Assembly (NCBI GenBank): GCA_949297785.1
Contig: CASFTW010000002.1
Location: forward strand, 62,001-126,000
Length of the DNA stretch: 64,000 nt
DNA from: an uncultured Spirochaetales bacterium
GTDB taxonomy: Bacteria > Spirochaetota > Spirochaetia > Sphaerochaetales > Sphaerochaetaceae
Direction of reading: 5' to 3'
Under the pieces are notes generated by a model. That model was given only the letters and a program-made list of their open reading frames with translations, did not search any database and had not been told where the DNA came from. The first letter of the stretch is position 1. Each line of letters starts with the position of its first letter. Both the position numbers and the translations under genes were made by a program. Below are positions 49,798 through 58,181 of this stretch, piece after piece.

Positions 49798-50202
49798 ATG
49801 AGAGAGAATATAGCAAGAAGCAATGAAGATGAGTGCCGCCTCATTCATGAATGTCTTCAGGATTACAACAGGAAATACATGGACAATGGAAAGGATTATT
49901 CCTTTCATATTGAGCTTGATGGCGTAATCGCGGCAGGCATTGTGGCAGAGAGTGTTGAGGATACTCTTGAAATTTCCTATCTGTTTGTCAGAAGTGAATA
50001 CAGGGGAAGCGGACTGGGAACCACGCTGGTCTGTCATGTCGAGAGTCTTGCAAGGGAAAACGGAATAAAGCGAATTCTTCTTAATACATACAGCTTTCAG
50101 GCTCCAGATTTCTACCGTCATCTCGGATATAGGGAGATTCTGTGCGTTGATCCTGTATTCAGTGTTCACAGTCAGCACTATTTTGTAAAAGAACTGCAAT
50201 AA
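49798..50202 (+). CDS. GNAT-family N-acetyltransferase
   Basis: 134-residue acetyltransferase. The acetyl-CoA site (motif A) is LFVRSEYRGSGLGTTLVCHVESLA, shown here as SEYRGSGLGTTL; motif B contains NTYSFQAPDFYRHLGY. Substrate unknown. The start at ATG 49798 was chosen because AGGAGA lies five bases upstream; an ATG at 49768 that overlaps the DUF3795 stop is an alternative adding ten residues. A bidirectional terminator follows. Confidence 0.85.
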   Translation: MRENIARSNEDECRLIHECLQDYNRKYMDNGKDYSFHIELDGVIAAGIVAESVEDTLEISYLFVRSEYRGSGLGTTLVCHVESLARENGIKRILLNTYSFQAPDFYRHLGYREILCVDPVFSVHSQHYFVKELQ

Positions 50203-50227
50203 AAAGCGGCCTGTGAAAAGCCGCTTT
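50203..50227. terminator. Bidirectional terminator between GNAT and ammonia-lyase genes
   Basis: AAAGCGGC (50203-50210) / GCCGCTTT (50220-50227), 9-base loop, with A and T runs on the two sides; it lies between convergent genes. Confidence 0.75.
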
Positions 50228-50253
50228 CCAAATAATATGAGAGAGGAGATGGA

Positions 50254-51501
50254 TCAGCGTTCTGTCCAGTAGTCCTGAGGCACCTGATCACAACCGTCCC
50301 ACAGGATCTGACGGAAGTGTACAGGATCAGTATTTCCTTCACTGTTGATGAAAAGAATCCTGCTGTTTGAGTCAATTCCGAGATGCTTTATAAGTTCACC
50401 GCAGGCTTCTTTCTCATTCATCATTGAGTAGAAGGCACCAAGTCCTACAGCTCCGGATTCCCCGCTGATCACGAACGGATCTCCCTTGAGAGGGGTGGCA
50501 AGGATTCTCATTCCGCGTGCTGCGATGTAGTCAGGTACTTTGATGAAGGCATCAACAAGCGGCCAGAGAACATCCCATGCAATACCGGAAGGTTCTCCGC
50601 AGGCAAGACCTGCCATGATTGTGTCAAGATCGCCTGTGACATTGTGAGGCTGTCCGTCTCCGACTTCCGCAGAGAGGTAAAGACATGCGGCCTTGTCCGG
50701 TTCCACAACGACGAATTTCGGCAGATCATTCTTGAAAAGGGAAGCATAGAAACCTATTACAGATGCTGCAAGTGCACCGACACCGGCCTGTACGAATATG
50801 TGGGTAGGTCTTTCAATTCCCATTCCTGCAAACTGTTCCTGGGCTTCAAGCAGCATTGTGGTGTATCCCTGCATGATCCATGTGGGAACCTCCGTGTATC
50901 CGGCCCATGAGGTGTCTGAGATTATTATCCAGCCGTTGTCGCGGGCATCTTCGGCAACCTGACGTACCGCATCATCATAATTGCCGTCAACGACAGTCAC
51001 ATTCGCACCGAACATCCTGATTGCGTCAATGCGGGCCTGGCTTGTTTCCTTATGGACATAGATGTTGCACTTGTGACCCAGCATCCTGCTTGCCCATGCG
51101 ATACCCTTGCCGTGATTGCCGTCGGTTGCGCTTGCAAAGGTGAGTGTTCCGGTCATATCATGGCATTCCTTGCTGATGAGGAATTTGTAAGTCATCTCTT
51201 CGTCGCTGAGGCCCAGTCTTTTCTGCAGATACCGGAAGATTGCAAATGAACCTCCCATAGCCTTGAAGCTGTTGAGTTCAAGACGTTGTGATTCGTCTTT
51301 CACATAGATTCCCTCAACACCGAGCATCTGTGCAAGCTCGGCAAGAGAGCACAGCGGTGTCTGGCGGAAGGATGGAAGCTGTCTGTGGAAATGTCTGGCT
51401 TTTCTTGCTGTTTCTACATTGAAAAGATTGTCCGCATGCCATATCTCATGGCTGGGGTTTCTGAGTATCCAGCTGAAATCAGGGGAAAGTATTCTGCTCA
51501 T
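50254..51501 (-). CDS. dpaL: Diaminopropionate ammonia-lyase
   Basis: PLP enzyme that breaks 2,3-diaminopropionate into pyruvate and two ammonia. About 415 residues, starting MSRILSPDFSWILRNP; an ATG two codons earlier is also possible but too close to the AAGGA ribosome site. The PLP lysine is in RLELNSFKAMGGSFA; the glycine loop is ATDGNHGKGIAW; the C-terminal half has FVQAGVGALAAS and SGESGAVGLGAF. These match E. coli YgeX. In other bacteria it works with carbamoyltransferase or amidohydrolase genes, none of which is adjacent here. Confidence 0.91.
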   Translation of the reverse strand: MSRILSPDFSWILRNPSHEIWHADNLFNVETARKARHFHRQLPSFRQTPLCSLAELAQMLGVEGIYVKDESQRLELNSFKAMGGSFAIFRYLQKRLGLSDEEMTYKFLISKECHDMTGTLTFASATDGNHGKGIAWASRMLGHKCNIYVHKETSQARIDAIRMFGANVTVVDGNYDDAVRQVAEDARDNGWIIISDTSWAGYTEVPTWIMQGYTTMLLEAQEQFAGMGIERPTHIFVQAGVGALAASVIGFYASLFKNDLPKFVVVEPDKAACLYLSAEVGDGQPHNVTGDLDTIMAGLACGEPSGIAWDVLWPLVDAFIKVPDYIAARGMRILATPLKGDPFVISGESGAVGLGAFYSMMNEKEACGELIKHLGIDSNSRILFINSEGNTDPVHFRQILWDGCDQVPQDYWTER

Positions 51502-51604
51502 AATCATGTTCCTTGTATTTGATTCTCTATGTTTTCACTATATGGCCTTTTGCAACAAAAGACAACAGATTGTTTCGTTGTGTCTGCATTTTGCAGTCTG
51601 ATAT

Positions 51605-51632
51605 GAAAAAGCCTCCGCATTTTTGCGGAGGC
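51605..51632 (-). terminator. Terminator of galE
   Basis: Stem GCCTCCGC (51611-51618) / GCGGAGGC (51625-51632), 6-base loop, followed on the minus strand by a T run (51605-51610). Confidence 0.8.
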
Positions 51633-51657
51633 CATGCACAGCATTATCACTTCTGTC

Positions 51658-52650
51658 TTATACTTCCTTTCCCTGTGCCTGGAGATTTGCCTTGTAGACA
51701 TTCCATGTGGAGGAGATGATCGTGTCAAGGTCGGAGTAATGAGCTTTCCAGCCGAGAAGATCATAGGCCATCTTGCTGGATGCGACGAGCTTTGCGGGAT
51801 CGCCCGGACGGCGTGCGACGATTTCAGCCGGGATAGGCTTTCCTGTGATTCTTCTGGAAGCTTCTACGATCTGCTTTACGGAAAGACCTGTCTCGGAACC
51901 GAGTCCTACGATGAGATCCTTGTTCTGCTTCATGATGTAGTCAGCAGCTCTTACATGTGCGTCAGCAAGGTCAGTCACATGTACATAGTCTCTGACGCCT
52001 GTACCGTCGATTGTGTCATAGTCGTCACCGAAGATGAGGACGTTCGGTCTCATACCGGCGGCAGCTTCCATTACGACAGGAATGAGGTTTGCGGGATTCT
52101 TCTCAAGGCCGAGCATTCTTCCGTTTACATCATAACCTGCTGCATTGAAGTAACGCAGTGCGGCAAAGCGGAGGTTCTTGAGCTTTGAATACCACTTCAG
52201 GTTCTCTTCGATGCAGAGTTTTGTATAGCCGTAATAGTTCTCCGGATTTGTCGGATGCTTCTCATCAATCGGCAGATACTGCGGCTCACCGAAAGTCGCG
52301 GCAGAGGATGAGAGAATGAAGTTCATGCAGCCGGCGGCAACACATTCCGTGATCACGATGAGAGCACCTGTGATGTTGTTCTCGCTGTATTTTTCAGGCT
52401 TGATCATGCTTTCGCCTGCTGCCTTGAAAGCTGCAAGGAACACCGCACAGTCCCAGCCTTTGGAGAGAACTTCTCTGACTCTCTGTCTGTCAAGAATGTC
52501 GCCTTCGAAGAATTCAGCATCCTTTGAGACATTTGACCTCAGTCCTGATGAAAGGTTGTCGTAGATACCGACATGGTCTCCTCTGTCCATGAATGCCATT
52601 GCAACGTGTGTACCGATATAGCCGGCACCGCCAAATAAAAGTACTTTCAT
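51658..52650 (-). CDS. galE: UDP-glucose 4-epimerase
   Basis: Interconverts UDP-glucose and UDP-galactose with bound NAD. The 330-residue short-chain reductase has the NAD loop FGGAGYIGTHV, the catalytic serine/threonine region LSSSAATFGEP and YGYTKLCIEE with the YxxxK pair. C-terminal RRPGDPAKLVASS is typical of GalE. It is 15 bases downstream of the phosphomannomutase gene in one operon, suggesting sugar-nucleotide supply for surface glycans; galM at 13176 offers a link to galactose use. Confidence 0.93.
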   Translation of the reverse strand: MKVLLFGGAGYIGTHVAMAFMDRGDHVGIYDNLSSGLRSNVSKDAEFFEGDILDRQRVREVLSKGWDCAVFLAAFKAAGESMIKPEKYSENNITGALIVITECVAAGCMNFILSSSAATFGEPQYLPIDEKHPTNPENYYGYTKLCIEENLKWYSKLKNLRFAALRYFNAAGYDVNGRMLGLEKNPANLIPVVMEAAAGMRPNVLIFGDDYDTIDGTGVRDYVHVTDLADAHVRAADYIMKQNKDLIVGLGSETGLSVKQIVEASRRITGKPIPAEIVARRPGDPAKLVASSKMAYDLLGWKAHYSDLDTIISSTWNVYKANLQAQGKEV

Positions 52651-52665
52651 TTTTCCTTCTCCTCT

Positions 52666-54015
52666 TTAGTTGAATCTATGTATGATTGATGATATCTCAT
52701 CCATCTTTTCTTTTAACAGTATAGCATCTTTTGCTTCACATACTATTCTCAGATACGGCTCTGTGTTGCTTTTCCTCACATTGAACCACCAGGAAGGGAA
52801 CTCTATGCGCCAGCCGTCAAAGTCGAGAATCTTTTCAGGTTTCTCCTCTGATGTGAAGAAGGAGACAAGCGCATTGATCGCGCCGTCTTTGTCATCAAGA
52901 GGGAAATTCACCTCTCCGCTGTTTGCGTATGACACGATTTCCTTCATGAATGAGCTGATCGTTTTTCCCTCTTTCTTGAGGTCTGATGCAACAGAGAGAA
53001 CGAACAGGGATGCCAGAATGCCGGAGTCGCAGTTTCCGAAGTCGCGGAAGTAGTAATGTCCGGCAAGCTCGCCTCCGAAGAGGCCGTCAATTTCCCTTAT
53101 CTTGAGCTTCGCATATGCATGTCCGACCTTCCATGTGGTGACGTGAAAGCCGAGTTTTTCAAGATACCGGGAGGTTGAGCGGCTTGTCCTTATGTCGACC
53201 AGGGCATTGCCCGTTACTCCTTTCTTCCTGTAATAGTATCCTATGAGTGCCGTGACATAGTCGGGCTGGATGAAATTTCCTTCCTCATCGATGAACATGA
53301 CCCTGTCGGCATCACCGTCGTATATCACGCCGATATCGCTTCTGTTCTGTTTTACAGCCGCCATGATCTGTGCACAGTTCCTCACTTCAAGTGGATTGGG
53401 TTCGTGGGCGGGAAATGAACCGTCAAGAGTATCGTTGATGTATTTTATGTCCTTCCAGTCTGAGAGTATGTCCTTTATGACAAGTGCGCTCATTCCGTTT
53501 GAGGTGTCGATTGTTATCTTCAGATCTGAAAGATCGGGCACGAACTGTCTCTGGTAATCCACATATATTTTTCTGAATGAGGAGTAATCCTCAACTTTTC
53601 CCTTGTTCTGTACCGGGACGGTTTTTTCCTCATTCACCAGTTTCTCAAGATCCCTGAGACCAGTTTCCCCTCCCACCGGAAGAGCATCCTTCCTGCTGAT
53701 TTTCAACCCGTTGTATTGCGGCGGATTGTGGCTTGCTGTTATCTGGACGGATGCATCTGCATCGTAATACTTTGTCGCATAGTAGACCATAGGTGTTGTG
53801 CACAGCCCGAGATCATGCACATCGCATCCGGCATCCGTGATGCCGCTGATGAGCGCATCGTGGATCTCGGGACTGGAAAGCCTGACATCGCGTCCGACAA
53901 GAACTGTGCTGCAGTTCAGAAGACGTGGAAGGAAAAATCCGATTTTATATACGGTAGCTCTGTCAAAATCGACATTGTATATTCCTCTGATATCGTAGGC
54001 CTTAAATGCTCCCAT
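52666..54015 (-). CDS. Phosphomannomutase/phosphoglucomutase
   Basis: Moves phosphate between C6 and C1 of mannose or glucose. The 449-residue alpha-D-phosphohexomutase has the phosphoserine loop ITASHNPPQYNGLK, metal loop IYDGDADRVMF, sugar loop GGELAGHYYFRDF and the phosphate-binding end RKSNTEPYLRIVCEA. Similarity to ManB/AlgC is clear; substrate preference cannot be read. It overlaps the upstream unknown gene by 14 bases and precedes galE. Confidence 0.92.
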   Translation of the reverse strand: MGAFKAYDIRGIYNVDFDRATVYKIGFFLPRLLNCSTVLVGRDVRLSSPEIHDALISGITDAGCDVHDLGLCTTPMVYYATKYYDADASVQITASHNPPQYNGLKISRKDALPVGGETGLRDLEKLVNEEKTVPVQNKGKVEDYSSFRKIYVDYQRQFVPDLSDLKITIDTSNGMSALVIKDILSDWKDIKYINDTLDGSFPAHEPNPLEVRNCAQIMAAVKQNRSDIGVIYDGDADRVMFIDEEGNFIQPDYVTALIGYYYRKKGVTGNALVDIRTSRSTSRYLEKLGFHVTTWKVGHAYAKLKIREIDGLFGGELAGHYYFRDFGNCDSGILASLFVLSVASDLKKEGKTISSFMKEIVSYANSGEVNFPLDDKDGAINALVSFFTSEEKPEKILDFDGWRIEFPSWWFNVRKSNTEPYLRIVCEAKDAILLKEKMDEISSIIHRFN

Positions 54016-54487
54016 TCACGTCTCCTCCGGCTTTTGAAAGTGCTGCCATGAATTCCCTGTGGCTTATCAATTCAAAATAGTAGCACTCCTTTGAATTTAA
54101 TTCTATCTGTGTGACGATCGGGGAGAGTGCCTTTGCAATGCTACCCGCTTCCGTCAGCGGGATTCTGGATGCCGCACTGCAGGTATCCGCAGCCTGTTTC
54201 TTCTTCACTCTGCTTATTGTTTTTATCTCTTTAATTTCAATTGCCTTCGAGTATTTTTCGTACTTCACCGGGTTTCTGGGCTTTAGCGTGTAGCCCAGTA
54301 TCTGGGGAAGGCGTTCGAAATCCTCGAAGTAAAGCCTGCTGTCATCCGTAAGGCAGAGGAAAACCCCGTATTCCCTTATTATTCCGCTGTTGTCGGCATA
54401 CCACGGGGCAAATGTCCTCCAGCCGATCCGTGCTCCGAGAGAGGCTTCAATACCCTTAATGAATTCAACTGCTTCCTGACTTTCCAA
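54002..54487 (-). CDS. Uncharacterised protein upstream of phosphomannomutase
   Basis: Not recognised. 161 residues, soluble, mixed alpha/beta. The first 90 residues include aromatic-rich GWRTFAPWYADNSGI and FLCLTDDSRLYFEDFERLP; a basic patch EIKEIKTISRVKKKQ follows, and the C-terminus is helical. It overlaps the phosphomannomutase gene by 14 bases, so it is co-translated with the sugar-nucleotide genes. Coding is supported by this tight packing and normal composition. Confidence 0.65.
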   Translation of the reverse strand: MESQEAVEFIKGIEASLGARIGWRTFAPWYADNSGIIREYGVFLCLTDDSRLYFEDFERLPQILGYTLKPRNPVKYEKYSKAIEIKEIKTISRVKKKQAADTCSAASRIPLTEAGSIAKALSPIVTQIELNSKECYYFELISHREFMAALSKAGGDVNGSI

Positions 54488-54534
54488 GTTATCTACTATC
54501 CTTACATCTCTTTTTCCTATAATATTAGCGGGAA

Positions 54535-56052
54535 ATGAAAGAATATCAAAGGAAAGATTTTTCGAAATTGTTGAAAAAAGGTGCTCTGGAAGGCAGGCGC
54601 TATCTGAATTCCAGCGGCAGCACTGCAGTAAGGATATATGACAGGAATATTGATGACATTCCCGTCACGGTCGAGCTTTACGGACCGTATGCCAAGATTG
54701 TGGATTATTCTGCCGACGGACTTTCTCCTGAAGATGAGGAAACTGTCATTGATCTGGTAAACCGCATGGTCTATGTGGAAAGAACCAGGATAATCTACCA
54801 GAAAAGGCACAAGAGGGAAGGGCTTGAGCAGCATACCAGGCAGAGCGATGAGTCCCTTGAACTGACAGTGAATGAAGGCGGGCTTTCCTTCCTTGTCGAT
54901 CTTGTCAGCCATATAGATACGGGGCTGTTTCTTGATCAGGCCCTCACACGGGATATGGTGCGCACCCTTTCCTTCGGCCTGAGAGTCCTGAATCTCTTCA
55001 GCTATACGGGAAGTTTTTCCGTGTATGCCGCAGCAGGCGGAGCTGAAAGCGTCACGAGTGTGGACCTTTCAAATACATACTGCGCCGTTGCAAGACGCAA
55101 TCTTCAGGCAAACGGCTTTCTTGACGAGGACAAGTACCGCGTCATAAGAGAAGACTGTCTTTCATTCATTGAAGGGGAGATTGCAGGAAAGAAAGCATAC
55201 GATCTTATAATCTTTGATCCGCCAAGCTTTTCGAACTCCCACAACATGAAGAAGAAATTCGATGTGAAAAAGGATTATCTTGAATGGATCTGCATGCTCA
55301 GCAAGATCATGAGTGATCATGCACTATTGATTTTTTCCTGCAATTTAGGTAATTTCGCCCTTGATAAACAGACATTGAAGCAGGCTTTCAAGATAAGAGT
55401 GCTCACCGATGAGGTGAAGGCACCCGGATTCACCAGATCCGGAAGTGGAACGGCGCAGGTGTGGCTGCTTGAGAAGACCGCACCTATGAAGGAAGCCAGG
55501 AAAAAGACAAATACCCATGCTAAAGGCGGTTTCAGAAAAGATATGAAAAAAATTGACGACAGTGACTTTGATGTTCTCATAAACAGTCTCGCAAGTGAAT
55601 CAAGAGACGATGAGAAAGACAGACAGGAGAGAAGACCTTATACGGGAAAGCCTTCATACGGCAGAGGAAGAGAAGAAGGAAGAGACGGCACTCGTTATGG
55701 CAGCAGCCGGAGAGATGACAGAACTCCCGGCAGATACCGTGACCGCAGTGAAGAGCGTTATGGTCATGACCGCTATTCATCACGTGATGGCGGCTTTTCT
55801 TACCGCAGCGGGAGGAATGAGAGGCCGTACCGTGATGACAGGACGGGCCGCTACGGCAGAAGAGACGACAGGGATGGCTTCAGAGGCAGGGAAGGCCGTG
55901 ATGATGACTATGCGCGCCGCAGAAGCTATGAAGGCGAAGAAAGAAAGCCTTACCGTGAAAAAAGACAGGACTCTTACAGATCACGTCCCAAGGCATACGG
56001 CTATGACAATATCAAGAGAAGCCGCAGCCGCAGGGATGAGGATGATGAATGA
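54535..56052 (+). CDS. RlmK-like 23S rRNA methyltransferase with a long Arg/Asp/Tyr/Gly tail
   Basis: Class I SAM-dependent methyltransferase. Residues about 1-315 match the C-terminal half of E. coli RlmKL (m7G2069 methyltransferase): VSHIDTGLFLDQALTRDMV, motif I LNLFSYTGSFSVYAA (residues 152-166), motif II TSVDLSNTY and the active-site IFDPPSFSNSHNM. The RlmL half is absent. Residues about 355-505 are a low-complexity tail of R, D, G, Y, S and E with many RGR, RDD and YGR units, likely disordered and RNA-binding. The message has a very short leader: TATAAT (54518-54523), then GGAAATG. Confidence 0.82.
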   Translation: MKEYQRKDFSKLLKKGALEGRRYLNSSGSTAVRIYDRNIDDIPVTVELYGPYAKIVDYSADGLSPEDEETVIDLVNRMVYVERTRIIYQKRHKREGLEQHTRQSDESLELTVNEGGLSFLVDLVSHIDTGLFLDQALTRDMVRTLSFGLRVLNLFSYTGSFSVYAAAGGAESVTSVDLSNTYCAVARRNLQANGFLDEDKYRVIREDCLSFIEGEIAGKKAYDLIIFDPPSFSNSHNMKKKFDVKKDYLEWICMLSKIMSDHALLIFSCNLGNFALDKQTLKQAFKIRVLTDEVKAPGFTRSGSGTAQVWLLEKTAPMKEARKKTNTHAKGGFRKDMKKIDDSDFDVLINSLASESRDDEKDRQERRPYTGKPSYGRGREEGRDGTRYGSSRRDDRTPGRYRDRSEERYGHDRYSSRDGGFSYRSGRNERPYRDDRTGRYGRRDDRDGFRGREGRDDDYARRRSYEGEERKPYREKRQDSYRSRPKAYGYDNIKRSRSRRDEDDE

Positions 56053-56060
56053 ACAGGAGG

Positions 56061-56088
56061 GCATGCCGGAAGGCATGCTTTCTTATTT
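56061..56088 (+). terminator. Terminator of the methyltransferase gene
   Basis: Perfect GCATGCC (56061-56067) / GGCATGC (56072-56078) around GGAA, followed by TTTCTTATTTT that runs into the end of the convergent MFS gene. Confidence 0.8.
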
Positions 56089-57255
56089 TCCGCACTTTCT
56101 GTTCTTCATTGTTATGACAAAAAAATGCAGTGCGACGAGTATGAAAAGATATGCCGGAAGCAGATCCTGCCTGCCTGTGAGGGAGCTGATCACCCCGTAA
56201 AGCGGCGGCAGTGTCATTCCTCCGATATACCCGAAGCTCATCTGAAGCCCTATGATGCCGACACTGTATGAGGGGTGGAAATAGCTGACAGTCTGCTTCA
56301 CCATTATCGGGAAGATAGGACCGAAACTGAAACCCAGGATGAATACAAGTACATATATCAGTGCCTCAATGCGTGTGAAGTAAAGCAGGACAACTGTCAT
56401 GAGTATCATGATCTGGCTTATTGTTATCAGTTTTTTCGGCTGTATCCTGTCAACAATGAATGCCGATGCTATCCTTCCCGCTGTGATGCCGAGATATATC
56501 ATTGAGCTGACTGAAGCGGCGAGGGATGCATTCATTCCTTTTCCGTATACCAGATAACTTGCCATCCACAGCATGCTGACGCTTTCAAATGAATAGAAAA
56601 GAAAGCCCAGGCAGGAATAGGCGGCTCCTTTTACTTTCAGAAGCTGTCCGATTGAATATACTTTCCTGTCCTCGTCCAGCATATCATCAACCTGATTTTT
56701 TTCGCTTTCCCCGTTTTCCCACAGCCGTTTCGAAAACAGCACGATGAAGAATATTGCTATCTGTATTGCCGCCAGCACATGGTAACCGTCCCTCCATGTC
56801 TTTCCTGTGTCAAAATAAATGGAAAGCAGGAAAGGTGCGATGATGGTTCCGATTCCCCAGAAGGCATGCAGGAAATTCATCTGCATCGCGCTGTAGTGTT
56901 TCGCGACATAGTTGTTCAGGGCAGTGTCTATTGCGCCGCCTCCGAGTCCCAGCGGCAGGGAAAATAGCACAAGGAAGAGAAAACTCTGTGTTGCTGATAT
57001 AAGCAGAAGACCGGTTATTGTCAGGAGAATCGAGAATGATGTGACGGCATAAGTGCCGAATTTTCTGATTACTCTCTGTGACGAGACTGATGCAATCACT
57101 GTGCAGACGCATACTGCCATGTTGATCACTCCCGCAACGTTGACAGGAGCGTTGATGTCGATGTGCATCATGGGCCATGCGGTGCCCAGTACGGAGTCCG
57201 GAAGGCCTAATGATATGAATGCCATGTAGATTACAATGAGAAGAACTGTTGCCAT
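56083..57255 (-). CDS. Major facilitator superfamily transporter
   Basis: 390-residue inner-membrane carrier with about 12 TM helices in two halves. Family marks are GLPDSVLGTAWPMM in TM1, RKFGTYAVT after TM2, LPLGLGGGAIDTALNNYV in TM4, and GLQMSFGYIGGMTLPPLYG near the end. The pattern is close to the FucP/sugar-porter-like MFS branch, but the substrate is unknown. It is divergent from an AraC regulator, which probably controls it. An extended -10 (TGTTATCAT on the minus strand) lies close to the ATG. Confidence 0.87.
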   Translation of the reverse strand: MATVLLIVIYMAFISLGLPDSVLGTAWPMMHIDINAPVNVAGVINMAVCVCTVIASVSSQRVIRKFGTYAVTSFSILLTITGLLLISATQSFLFLVLFSLPLGLGGGAIDTALNNYVAKHYSAMQMNFLHAFWGIGTIIAPFLLSIYFDTGKTWRDGYHVLAAIQIAIFFIVLFSKRLWENGESEKNQVDDMLDEDRKVYSIGQLLKVKGAAYSCLGFLFYSFESVSMLWMASYLVYGKGMNASLAASVSSMIYLGITAGRIASAFIVDRIQPKKLITISQIMILMTVVLLYFTRIEALIYVLVFILGFSFGPIFPIMVKQTVSYFHPSYSVGIIGLQMSFGYIGGMTLPPLYGVISSLTGRQDLLPAYLFILVALHFFVITMKNRKCGK

Positions 57256-57273
57256 ACTGAGCGTGATGATAAC

Positions 57274-57286
57274 AGAATGTCATTCT
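57274..57286. promoter_or_regulatory. Palindrome between the MFS and AraC genes
   Basis: AGAATG-T-CATTCT, perfect 6-base halves, beside the minus-strand promoter of the MFS gene. A natural candidate for the AraC-family or another regulator. Confidence 0.4.
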
Positions 57287-57371
57287 TTTTTTCTATCAGA
57301 TAAGTGCCATTTCCTTTTCTTCCGCTGCCATTCTCTTGACTATTGTTTTTCACCCCTGCAAGATTTCCTGT

Positions 57372-58181
57372 ATGAAAGAGACGATGCTTTTCGATTCCGC
57401 CTTGTTCCCGCTCACTCTCGTGCGCTGCAGCCTTGAAAAAGAAGAGAGGCTTGAAGAAGGAAACGGCAGCAGCCTGTCATTCTATCTGTGTGAGGAAGGA
57501 GACATGAGTTTTTTCTTTCCCGAAACTGTCATACCGCTTGTCTCCGGCGGTGCCGTATATGTGAACAGGGCAGGACAGCTTGAGCTGAAGGCAAACAGCG
57601 ATTCCACCTATACCCGGCTTTCTTTCCAGCGTTCCCTTGCCGATGAGAATTCCTTTACAAAGGAGAAATACCTTGAGCCTCTTTTTTCATCGCAGCTTGA
57701 ATTCGCCGTGCTTTCAAAACAGAGTGCGCTTCCTCTCAGACGTGCATTCGACACAATTGAAAGAGGGGCCTTCGGTTATGAGCTTTCCGTCCTTTCATCC
57801 CTTTATGAAATATTCGGCATCATAGCATATGAGAAGCAGGATATGCTGAAGGTGAAAAAGGAAAAGGATGAAAGACTTGAAAGAATGCTTTCATTCATGC
57901 AGTCACATCTTGATGAGAAGCTGACTCTTCCTGATATTGCCGGTGCAGGCTATGTTTCGCTGAGGGAGGCTTCCCGTCTCTTCGAGCGGCATCTGGGCAC
58001 ATCTCCCATGAAGTATTTCCTCACTCTCCGTCTTGAGAAGGCGAAGGAACTCCTGGAAGACAGATCAATGACCATAGGGGAGGCGGCTTACCGTCTCGGA
58101 TTTGAGTCTGTCAGCCATTTTTCCACGTGCTTCAGGAAGCTTTACGCTATTTCGCCGAGCGAGTGGCGGGATCGTTTCTGA
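57372..58181 (+). CDS. AraC-family transcriptional regulator
   Basis: 269-residue regulator. The N-terminal 150 residues form a cupin-like sensing domain without clear relatives; the C-terminal 100 hold the two helix-turn-helices of the AraC family: LTLPDIAGAGYVSLREASRLF and MTIGEAAYRLGFESVSHFSTCF, ending YAISPSEWRDRF. TTGACT (57336-57341) and CAAGAT (57359-57364) with a 17-base spacer place transcription at the ATG, so no leader is expected. It is flanked by MFS and amidohydrolase genes, its probable targets. The 3' end overlaps the amidohydrolase gene by 35 bases. Confidence 0.88.
   Translation: MKETMLFDSALFPLTLVRCSLEKEERLEEGNGSSLSFYLCEEGDMSFFFPETVIPLVSGGAVYVNRAGQLELKANSDSTYTRLSFQRSLADENSFTKEKYLEPLFSSQLEFAVLSKQSALPLRRAFDTIERGAFGYELSVLSSLYEIFGIIAYEKQDMLKVKKEKDERLERMLSFMQSHLDEKLTLPDIAGAGYVSLREASRLFERHLGTSPMKYFLTLRLEKAKELLEDRSMTIGEAAYRLGFESVSHFSTCFRKLYAISPSEWRDRF

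Noticed and set aside
55595-56200. 201-residue frame overlapping the methyltransferase tail
   Set aside because: Frame-shifted reading of the low-complexity tail; composition is an artefact of the Arg/Asp codons and the main frame has clear homology upstream.
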